Shown here piece after piece: positions 1-5,129 of a stretch of 5,459 bases of DNA. The position numbers were made by a program, and so were the translations under genes. The stretch covers positions 1-5,459 of the forward strand of contig JAKDMK010000187.1 in NCBI GenBank assembly GCA_030452365.1. The letters run 5' to 3'. Each line of letters starts with the position of its first letter. Within the stretch, counting starts at the first letter, position 1. The stretch comes from Nitrococcus sp. (GTDB taxonomy: Bacteria; Pseudomonadota; Gammaproteobacteria; Nitrococcales; Nitrococcaceae). Below the pieces are notes generated by a model, which worked only from the letters and a program-made list of their open reading frames with translations, was not told the origin of the DNA and did no database searches.

Positions 1-190
1 CGATGCAGCGAATATCTCATTGCTATTTTGGCTTAATTTCATGCCATGTCCAACCGGTGCGTTAGCATCCAAAATCCGCGCTTGCCTGAAGACGTAAACG
101 CGTTCGCTGCGGTGCGAGCGGGACGATCGGCTCTGGATCGAGAGCGCGTTCGTGCAGGTTGTGGGTGACAGCCAGAGCCTTGCCGAGCCT

Positions 191-205
191 GCGGCAATAT
201 GCCGC
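191..205. repeat. Small perfect inverted repeat
   Basis: GCGGCA (191-196) and TGCCGC (200-205) are perfect inverted copies around the 3-base centre ATA. No T-tract follows, so this is not a convincing terminator. It may be chance in GC-rich DNA or a small protein-binding site. Confidence 0.3.
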
Positions 206-299
206 GTTTACTCGCGAACCCTGCTCAGGTTACCTTGAACCTAATAACTTCCAATTCGCTAGGGAGTCGCTGATTTATTTGTCACACCGGCGGAGCCTG

Positions 300-319
300 C
301 CCCGGACCCCGATCCGGGG
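300..319. repeat. REP-like extragenic palindrome
   Basis: CCCCGGA (300-306) and TCCGGGG (313-319) form a 7-bp perfect stem around the loop CCCCGA. An alternative, mutually exclusive 6-bp stem pairs GACCCC (305-310) with GGGGTC (317-322). Short C-rich/G-rich palindromes of this kind in gene-free DNA are often dispersed extragenic repeats, but only one copy is present here, so the repeat status is inferred. No U-tract follows, so terminator function is unlikely. Confidence 0.35.
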
Positions 320-557
320 GTCGACGCCCATCTTATTGACAGATCAGTAGCAATAGATTTATGCGCGGCATCTGTGCCGCTCCCCCTTCAGGCCATCGCA
401 CGAGCGCGATGTTCAAAGCTTGCGCCTGCAGCTTTGTGAACTGCCGAAGACAGGCCCTGGGGGCGCCGACCGGGTACTCGGCAGGCGACAATCCTGTATC
501 CCTCGACGCCGAATGGGCTCTTTGCAGGCGGCAGCGAGAAAGGACGGCTGGAAAACT

Positions 558-563
558 AAGGAG
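558..563 (+). promoter_or_regulatory. Ribosome binding site of the 73-aa gene
   Basis: AAGGAG, five bases from the ATG at 569, is a near-ideal Shine-Dalgarno. It is the main reason to prefer this small frame over the overlapping ones. Confidence 0.6.
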
Positions 564-568
564 AGATC

Positions 569-790
569 ATGGATATTCAAACGGAAAACCACAGGCACTT
601 CGAGGCATGGCTGCGCTTGGCACGTCGCCTCGATTGGTCGTTCGAGCACCGCGATGCGACTTGCGTGCGTGCTTTTACCGCCTTGCAGCATGCCATGCAA
701 AAGTGCACGGTCGCGGTGAGATGTGATTTGCCGAGAGAGTACGCCAGCGAGTTAGAGCGATCTCAATGGGTCCAGGAGAACCAAGTTTAG
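569..790 (+). CDS. Small hypothetical protein, 73 aa
   Basis: I do not recognise a family for this protein. The start is supported by a strong Shine-Dalgarno AAGGAG at 558-563, five bases before the ATG. The stop codon lies at the foot of a 12-bp perfect hairpin (790-817), as expected of a real gene with a terminator. The product is soluble, mixed-charge and probably helical, with an aromatic/basic N-terminal half (FEAWLRLARRLDWSFEHRD, about residues 11-29). It has three scattered cysteines (about residues 32, 46 and 52) and no signal peptide or membrane segment. It converges on the methyltransferase gene and has no obvious operon partner. Larger overlapping frames starting at 361 and 420 on the same strand lack comparable ribosome binding sites. 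Existence of the gene is moderately sure; function is unknown. Confidence 0.5.
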   Translation: MDIQTENHRHFEAWLRLARRLDWSFEHRDATCVRAFTALQHAMQKCTVAVRCDLPREYASELERSQWVQENQV

Positions 791-817
791 CGGATGCGCA
801 CGTGCGTGCGCATCCGC
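790..817. terminator. Perfect 12-bp hairpin between convergent genes
   Basis: GCGGATGCGCAC (790-801) and GTGCGCATCCGC (806-817) are exact inverted copies around the loop GTGC. The hairpin begins at the last base of the stop codon of the plus-strand small gene and lies 7 bases beyond the end of the minus-strand methyltransferase gene (825). It is therefore placed to serve both as a bidirectional terminator. Neither side has a clear U-tract, so the intrinsic terminator call rests on stem strength and position. Confidence 0.6.
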
Positions 818-824
818 CCAGCTT

Positions 825-1673
825 TCAGTGCTTTGTGATGACGACCTCCAGGTACTCGCCGGGCACGACCAGCGTGTCCGGGCCGCCGACGTTCAGGCGC
901 TCGAGGAGTTCGGTGATATCGGCCCGAAGCTTCTCCTGGCCGGAGGCGTCGAGTGCGGCGAACGCCTTGTGCGTCGGGCCGTAGTAATCGCGGAACACGT
1001 CGATCCAGTGCGCAGGCGCCTTGTAGCGGAAGTGGTAGTGCTTTCGCTCGCTGCGGATGTCGGCCGCCTCCCTGCCAAAGAGCTGCACGATATGAGATTC
1101 GCTGCCCCAAAGCGCGGGCGGCTGGAGTCCGTCCGGTGGCGGGACGTGCCTTCCGATCACCTTGAAGAGCTGACCGATGAACCCGTCCCCTGTCCAATTC
1201 GCGAGGCCGATGCGCCCGCCGCCGCGCACCACGCGCAGCATCTCGCCGGCTGCCTTGCGGCGGTTCGGCGTGAACATCACCCCGAAGGTCGAGAGTGCCA
1301 CATCGAAAGTTTGATCCGCGAACGGCAGCGCCTCGGCGTCGGCGACTTTGAAGCTGACATGCAGACCGTCCGCGCGCGCCCGCGCCGAACCCTTCGCGAG
1401 CAATGCTTCGACATAGTCCGTGGAGGTCACCTGCGCGAAGCGGCGCGCGGCGGCGAGTGTGGCGTTGCCGTTGCCGGCGGCGACATCGAGCACGCGTTCG
1501 CCCGTGCGGATATCCGCCGCTTCCGCGAGCAACTCCCCTACGATCTGTAGGGAGGTGCCGATGACGGCATAGTCGCCGCTCGCCCACGTGGCCTGCTGCT
1601 TGGCCTTGATGGCCTGGAAGTCGGGCGCGTTCCGTGGAATGATCGATTCCAGCCTTTCCTGTGTCACTGACAT
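825..1673 (-). CDS. Class I SAM-dependent methyltransferase (UbiE/Methyltransf_11-like)
   Basis: This 282-aa soluble protein has the Rossmann-like methyltransferase core. Motif I is VLDVAAGNGNATL (residues 61-73), the glycine-rich S-adenosylmethionine loop. An acidic residue after strand 2, probably for the SAM ribose hydroxyls, is in TSTDYVEALL (D86). The motif II region is ADAEALPFADQTFDVALSTF (111-130), and the next strand follows EMLRVVRGGGRIGLANW (144-160). The C-terminal third (about 165-282) is a less conserved substrate-binding part rich in aromatic residues. The start is supported by CAGGAGA (1679-1685 on the complement), five bases from the ATG. Length is normal for the family. The methyl acceptor cannot be read from the sequence; ubiquinone/menaquinone-type and small-molecule methyltransferases share this fold. 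It is divergent from an AraC-type regulator and ends at a shared hairpin, so it is probably a single-gene transcript. Confidence 0.9.
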   Translation of the reverse strand: MSVTQERLESIIPRNAPDFQAIKAKQQATWASGDYAVIGTSLQIVGELLAEAADIRTGERVLDVAAGNGNATLAAARRFAQVTSTDYVEALLAKGSARARADGLHVSFKVADAEALPFADQTFDVALSTFGVMFTPNRRKAAGEMLRVVRGGGRIGLANWTGDGFIGQLFKVIGRHVPPPDGLQPPALWGSESHIVQLFGREAADIRSERKHYHFRYKAPAHWIDVFRDYYGPTHKAFAALDASGQEKLRADITELLERLNVGGPDTLVVPGEYLEVVITKH

Positions 1674-1807
1674 GGCAGTCTCCTGAAGTTGCGTTTGGAG
1701 GAGGCTCCATTGTTTCGTGCCGGGCGAATCGTCGCTTCACCCGCGCTCCGCGCGATTTGCTCGACCGTCCGGTAATCGAGTTTGGGTGGGAGCCGAGCCG
1801 TAGCCTC
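1674..1807. promoter_or_regulatory. Divergent promoter region, methyltransferase/AraC regulator
   Basis: This 134-bp gap separates two divergent genes and must hold both promoters. I see no strong -35/-10 pair for either. It contains an interrupted inverted repeat, CTCGA ... TCGAG with an 11-base spacer, in the part nearer the regulator (about 1758-1778), which could be an operator. Assigning control of both genes to the AraC-type protein is inferred from the arrangement only. Confidence 0.4.
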
Positions 1808-2881
1808 ATGAGCCACGACACGCTATCCGACGTCCTGCGCAGCGTCCGTCTACAAAGCGCGCTGTTCTTCTACGTCTCCTGCCATGGCAAATGGGTGGCC
1901 GAAGCCCCGCCCTCGCGCGAGATCGCCGCCGCGGTGATGCCGAACGCCGAGCACGTAATCGCGTACCACGTGGTGACCGAGGGCCAGTGCTGGGCTGCCA
2001 TCGTCGGTGAATCGCCGCAGAAGCTCCACCGTGGCGACATCATCCTGCTCCCGCAGGGCGATCCGCACGTCGTCTCCTACGCGCCTGGCTTGCGCGCCGA
2101 CCCGCGTACTAGCACATACTACGAGATGCAGCACCAGCAGCGGCCATTTCGTGTCTCCTACGACAGCGACGGCCAGCCGCAGGTGGCGCCCTGCGCCAGT
2201 GACTCGGCCAATTCCCAGGAGGGCGCCTCGACGACGCTCGTCTGCGGCTTCATCGGCTGCGATATGCGCCCCTTCAATCCCTTGATCGCCACTTTGCCGA
2301 GGCTCCTGCACCTGTGCGGCAACGGCGGCAGCGCCTGGAGCGAGCAGTTCGTGCGACTGGCGGCAACGGAATCTAGCCGGCGACGCCCCGGCAGCGAGGC
2401 GCTCCTCGAACGTCTGAGCGAGATGATGTTCGTCGACGCCGTGCGCCGTCATACCGACGCTATGCCCGCAGACTCGACGGGCTGGCTCGCCGGATTGCGC
2501 GACCGTTTCGTCAGCCGCGCCCTCGCGCTCATGCACGAGCGGCCGGCCGAGCCGTGGACAATCGGCCAACTCGGCAGGCAGGTCGGGCTATCGCGCTCGG
2601 CGCTGCACGAACGCTTCATCGATCTGATCCGCCAGCCGCCCATGCAGTATTTGACCCATTGGCGTATGCAGCTTGCCTCCGGATTGTTGCGCGACACCGG
2701 CTCGAGCGTGGCGGCGATCGCGCTGGAGGTGGGTTATGACTCGGAAGCCGCGTTCGCGCGTGCGTTCAAGCGCATCGTTGGCACGCCGCCGGCTACCTGG
2801 AGGCGAATGCACAGGGAGACGACCGGGCCGTCCGGTGTCGTCGTACCGACGCGCACAATATCCCATCTCGGCGGGGAATGA
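1808..2881 (+). CDS. AraC-family transcriptional regulator with N-terminal cupin domain
   Basis: This 357-aa regulator has two parts. Residues about 8-215 form a cupin-like effector domain with the typical HRGDIILLPQGDPHVV segment (74-89). The C-terminal 110 residues are the AraC DNA-binding domain. Its first helix-turn-helix is TIGQLGRQVGLSRSALHERF (251-270). The second is in VAAIALEVGYDSEAAFARAF (301-320), followed by the family signature ending GTPPATWRR. This matches the cupin-type AraC regulators often found beside the enzyme genes they control. I chose the ATG at 1808 because the cupin similarity begins there. The same frame is open back to an ATG at 1661, but that would overlap the start of the divergent methyltransferase gene and add 49 residues of arginine-rich, non-domain sequence. 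The ribosome binding site is weak: GGTGGGAG (1785-1792) lies 15 bases upstream. The effector is unknown. Confidence 0.9.
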   Translation: MSHDTLSDVLRSVRLQSALFFYVSCHGKWVAEAPPSREIAAAVMPNAEHVIAYHVVTEGQCWAAIVGESPQKLHRGDIILLPQGDPHVVSYAPGLRADPRTSTYYEMQHQQRPFRVSYDSDGQPQVAPCASDSANSQEGASTTLVCGFIGCDMRPFNPLIATLPRLLHLCGNGGSAWSEQFVRLAATESSRRRPGSEALLERLSEMMFVDAVRRHTDAMPADSTGWLAGLRDRFVSRALALMHERPAEPWTIGQLGRQVGLSRSALHERFIDLIRQPPMQYLTHWRMQLASGLLRDTGSSVAAIALEVGYDSEAAFARAFKRIVGTPPATWRRMHRETTGPSGVVVPTRTISHLGGE

Positions 2882-2963
2882 TCCTCATGCGCTTGGAAGC
2901 CGCGAGCAGCGCGGCGCCGGCCACGAAGGTCCACAGCGAGGGCGCGCTAATGGCGATCTGAAA
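2793..2963 (-). pseudogene. Possible remnant of a DMT/EamA transporter C-terminus
   Basis: Reading the complement from 2963 gives a hydrophobic, transporter-like stretch, ISAPSLWTFVAGAALLAASK, then KRMR and about 30 non-descript residues to a stop at 2793-2795. The pattern (polar-Ser-x-x-Leu-Trp-Thr, then a small-residue-rich helix and a basic end) resembles the last membrane helix of EamA-type drug/metabolite transporters. Stops in the same frame at 2964-2966 and just upstream, and the absence of any start, mean it cannot be an intact gene. The part below 2881 overlaps the regulator gene and is probably chance. It could equally be a fortuitous frame; confidence is low. Confidence 0.25.
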
Positions 2964-2987
2964 TCACAGTCATAGGCCGCGATCAAG

Positions 2988-2998
2988 TGTTAGTAACA
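2988..2998. promoter_or_regulatory. Candidate operator upstream of the norS-like gene
   Basis: TGTTA-G-TAACA is a perfect 5-bp inverted repeat with a single central base. It sits between two direct copies of ATCAAGT (2982-2988 and 2999-3005), which are 17 bases apart start to start. It lies about 90 bases upstream of the oxidase-like subunit II start and just upstream of a possible -35. The position suits an activator, but it does not match the NsrR or FNR/DNR consensus I know. Confidence 0.3.
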
Positions 2999-3004
2999 AT
3001 CAAG

Positions 3005-3033
3005 TTGAAGGGTCGCCGCGCGCCGATTAAGCT
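3005..3033 (+). promoter_or_regulatory. Possible sigma-70 promoter of the norSY-senC operon
   Basis: TTGAAG (3005-3010) and TAAGCT (3028-3033) are separated by 17 bases. The -35 matches four of six consensus bases and the -10 only three. The location, in the AT-richer part of the gap and about 55 bases before the start codon, is reasonable, but this is a weak match. Confidence 0.25.
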
Positions 3034-3089
3034 AGAGATAGACACGGGATACTTCATTTAGACGCTAGAAAATCCCGCGGAGGCGCGGT

Positions 3090-3623
3090 ATGTATCAATC
3101 GCTCGCCTTGACGGTCACGGTGTTGGGGATCGCGCTGATCGTAGTCGTGTTCCTCTATTTCGCATCCTCCGCGCGTGAGGCGCCCGGCGACGGCCCGAGC
3201 AGGGCGGCGCGCTGGCGCAACGGTATTTTCTGGGTGATGCTGCTCTCGTTCATTCCAATCACGGTCTACAGCCTGACCCTCGTGCCGTTCCCGGCAAGCG
3301 TGCCGGCGGGTGGCAACCCCTTGGTGGTGGACGTCGTGGGCCGCCAATGGTCCTGGTCTATGTCCCGGAATCGGTTTGCGGCGGGGCGCCCTATCGAATT
3401 CCACGTGAGGGCTTCCGATGTCAACCACGGCTTTGCCATCTATGGCCCTGAAATGCAGGTGATCACTCAGACACAGGCCATGCCCGGCTACACGAACGTG
3501 CTGCGCCACACCTTCACCGCGCCCGGCACTTACCAGATTCTCTGCCTCGAGTACTGCGGGCTGATCCACCATGCAATGAAAACCACATTCACGGTGGTGG
3601 CTGCTACGGGCACGCAACTTTAG
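3090..3623 (+). CDS. norS: CuA-containing heme-copper oxidase/NO reductase subunit II (NorS-like)
   Basis: This 177-aa membrane protein carries a periplasmic CuA domain. All CuA ligands are visible: H113 in DVNHGF, then C152, E154 (carbonyl ligand), C156, H160 and M163 in CLEYCGLIHHAM, which fits the C-x-E-x-C-x3-H-x2-M rule. A QWSW aromatic motif (86-89) corresponds to the conserved tryptophan region that receives electrons from cytochrome c in oxidase subunits II. Two hydrophobic segments (about 5-27 and 44-67) anchor it. It is much shorter than typical A-type subunit II and has no fused cytochrome c. The start has GGAGG (3079-3083) six bases upstream. The gene precedes the catalytic subunit by 11 bp, and its stop overlaps the next Shine-Dalgarno, indicating translational coupling. 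The CuA assignment is firm. The NorS name rests on partner identity and gene order, so an ordinary small oxidase subunit II is the alternative. Confidence 0.85.
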   Translation: MYQSLALTVTVLGIALIVVVFLYFASSAREAPGDGPSRAARWRNGIFWVMLLSFIPITVYSLTLVPFPASVPAGGNPLVVDVVGRQWSWSMSRNRFAAGRPIEFHVRASDVNHGFAIYGPEMQVITQTQAMPGYTNVLRHTFTAPGTYQILCLEYCGLIHHAMKTTFTVVAATGTQL

Positions 3624-3634
3624 GAGATGCCGCA

Positions 3635-5101
3635 ATGACGCAGACCTGGAATACCAGCGAGCCGGTCACGCCCGAGGTTCGTACCTACGCCGCGGTAACC
3701 GGCGTGGTCCTGCTTTTGCTGATGTTCTTCGGTGTGCTCCTGCGCATGACCCAGGGCCAATGGCTCGGCATCGGTCCGGATCTCTTCTATCAGATCATGA
3801 CCGCGCACGGCATCGGCATGGTCGCCATCGTCACGCTGGGCGGCATGGCGGTGATCTGGCATTTCATGGGTCGCTATCTGGCGTTACACCGCGCCGCGGC
3901 AATCGCCAATCTAGTGCTGTTTTTGGTCGGTGTGGTGATGGTCCTGGCGAGCATTTTCCTCGGCGGATACGCCGCGGCCTGGACCATGCTGTATCCGTTA
4001 TCGAGCCACTCGCTACAGGTATGGTCGGACCTTGCGGCGAGCGGATATCTGGTCGGCGTGCTCCTGGTCGGGGTCGGCATGCTGGTGTTCTACCTCGAAA
4101 TCGCCCGCGCCATTGCGACCCAGTACGAAGGAGGCTTCAAGGCGGCGCTCGGCTGGAAGCGGCTGAGAACCGGGAACAAGGAGGACGCCCCGCCGCCGCC
4201 GATCATCGCGGGCGCGGTCTGCACGATCGGCAACCTGGTAGGCACCCTATTCGGTGCGGTGATTCTGGTCATGATGCTGATTCACGTGTTTTTGCCGCAG
4301 TTCGCTTTTTCGGCGCTGCTCGCCAAGAATTTCATTTTCCTATTCGGCCACGTGGTCATCAACGTGGCCATCTACATGGCGGTCGTCGCCGTGTATGAGA
4401 TCCTGCCGCGCTACACTGGCCGCCCGTGGGGCGTGTATCCGGCCTTTATCCTGGCGTGGAACGCGACCCTGCTGATGGTGTTGACGGTCTATCCGCATCA
4501 CCTGCTCATGGACTTCGCGATGCCCGATTGGATGGCATTCTGGGGGCAGATTATCTCCTACGCGAGCGCGCTGCCCGTGTTTGCGGTGACCCTGGTGGGC
4601 ACCCTGGCCAATGTCCACCGCAGCGGCATGCGCTGGGATCTCGCCTCGGGCCTGCTGGTGCTATCGATCTTTGGCTGGAGCGCCGGCATCGTCCCGGCGG
4701 TGCTCGATGGCACCATCGCCATCAACCAGGTGATGCACAACACCCAGTGGGTTCCAGGGCATTTCCATACCTACCTGCTGCTTGGCGTCGTGCCCATGTT
4801 GCTGGCCTTCATGACCTGGATAGGCAATCAGGGCAGAGCGGGACAGTTCGGCGCGGTAAGAGGCGGGACATTCTGGCTTTATGCCGTGGCCGGTTTAGGC
4901 TTCACGATGGCTTTCCTGTTCGCGGGATCTGCCGGGGTGCCGCGCCGATACGCGGTTCACTTGGCGCAATGGGTGGGCTACGACCGCGTGGCATCGGTGT
5001 TCGCCCTGCTGGTGCTGCTGGCCGCGGCACTGATAATCCTCCCGGCGGTTGTACGCATTGCCACCCGTGGGCGCACGGTAGCCGCCGCCGCGGCGCGCTA
5101 A
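3635..5101 (+). CDS. norY: Heme-copper catalytic subunit I, probable sNOR-type nitric oxide reductase (NorY-like)
   Basis: This 488-aa integral membrane protein has about 12 predicted helices and the COX1 fold. The metal ligands are H58 (helix II, TAHGIGM, low-spin heme), H239 (helix VI, LFGHVVIN, CuB), H288 and H289 (YPHHL, CuB), and H376/H378 (VPGHFHTY; high-spin and low-spin heme). The residue at H239+4 is N243. In A-type oxidases that position is the cross-linked Tyr of HPEVY, and in cNOR it is Glu. The HDT motif near the Mg site is HNT here (368-370). The missing Tyr, the separate CuA subunit upstream and the SenC gene downstream together fit the sNOR type known from ammonia oxidisers, which reduces NO to N2O. 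The start has AGGAG (3622-3626) eight bases upstream. Automated tools may label it cbb3-type subunit I, but no CcoO/CcoP-like genes are present. Family membership is sure; NO as substrate is inferred. Confidence 0.85.
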   Translation: MTQTWNTSEPVTPEVRTYAAVTGVVLLLLMFFGVLLRMTQGQWLGIGPDLFYQIMTAHGIGMVAIVTLGGMAVIWHFMGRYLALHRAAAIANLVLFLVGVVMVLASIFLGGYAAAWTMLYPLSSHSLQVWSDLAASGYLVGVLLVGVGMLVFYLEIARAIATQYEGGFKAALGWKRLRTGNKEDAPPPPIIAGAVCTIGNLVGTLFGAVILVMMLIHVFLPQFAFSALLAKNFIFLFGHVVINVAIYMAVVAVYEILPRYTGRPWGVYPAFILAWNATLLMVLTVYPHHLLMDFAMPDWMAFWGQIISYASALPVFAVTLVGTLANVHRSGMRWDLASGLLVLSIFGWSAGIVPAVLDGTIAINQVMHNTQWVPGHFHTYLLLGVVPMLLAFMTWIGNQGRAGQFGAVRGGTFWLYAVAGLGFTMAFLFAGSAGVPRRYAVHLAQWVGYDRVASVFALLVLLAAALIILPAVVRIATRGRTVAAAAAR

Positions 5102-5129
5102 TCCTACGCACACACGGGGGGTGGGCGCG

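Larger units (their letters stand above)
1..568. other. Gene-poor region with small inverted repeats
   Basis: No convincing gene is visible in this stretch. Several open frames exist on both strands, but they are short or overlap one another, lack good ribosome binding sites, and encode arginine/proline-rich products typical of chance frames in GC-rich DNA. The left 60 bases are noticeably AT-rich. The region contains two inverted repeats (191-205 and 300-319), described separately. A perfect TTGACA hexamer lies at 336-341, but no good -10 follows it. It could be the remains of decayed coding DNA or simply a long intergenic region ahead of the small gene at 569. Confidence 0.5.

Noticed and set aside
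46..168. 40-codon plus-strand frame beginning MSNRCVSIQNPRLPED
   Set aside because: The composition is plausible, but there is no Shine-Dalgarno, no recognisable family and no downstream partner. A second frame at 80-240 looks equally protein-like, so decayed coding DNA is possible but not supportable.
159..350. 63-aa plus-strand frame
   Set aside because: It runs through the 300-319 palindrome, has no ribosome binding site and has chance-like composition.
336..364. Perfect TTGACA as a -35 box
   Set aside because: At 16-18 base spacing the downstream hexamers (for example TTATGC at 359-364) match TATAAT poorly, and no gene starts shortly after.
361..726. Overlapping plus- and minus-strand frames (361-726, 413-700, 420-719)
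   Set aside because: They overlap each other, have no good ribosome binding site, encode Arg/Cys/Pro-rich unlikely proteins, and conflict with the better supported small gene at 569.
787..1821. Long minus-strand (344 aa) and plus-strand (828-1550) frames over the methyltransferase
   Set aside because: These are shadow frames of a high-GC gene. Their products are Arg/Gly-rich without domains, while the 282-aa frame has clear methyltransferase motifs and a good ribosome binding site.
1850..2569. 239-aa minus-strand frame within the AraC regulator
   Set aside because: It is a shadow frame; the plus strand carries the unmistakable AraC DNA-binding domain.
2899..2915. GCCGCG/CGCGGC hairpin as terminator of the regulator gene
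   Set aside because: The stem is only 6 bp in very GC-rich DNA with no U-tract; chance is a sufficient explanation.
2982..3005. ATCAAGT pair as an FNR/DNR box
   Set aside because: The two copies are direct rather than inverted, and the TTGAT-N4-ATCAA arrangement is absent.
3635..5101. cbb3-type cytochrome c oxidase or cNOR/qNOR assignment
   Set aside because: There are no CcoO/CcoP or NorC-like c-type cytochromes and no fused quinol domain, helix VI lacks the NOR Glu, and a separate CuA subunit is present, which cbb3 and cNOR do not have.
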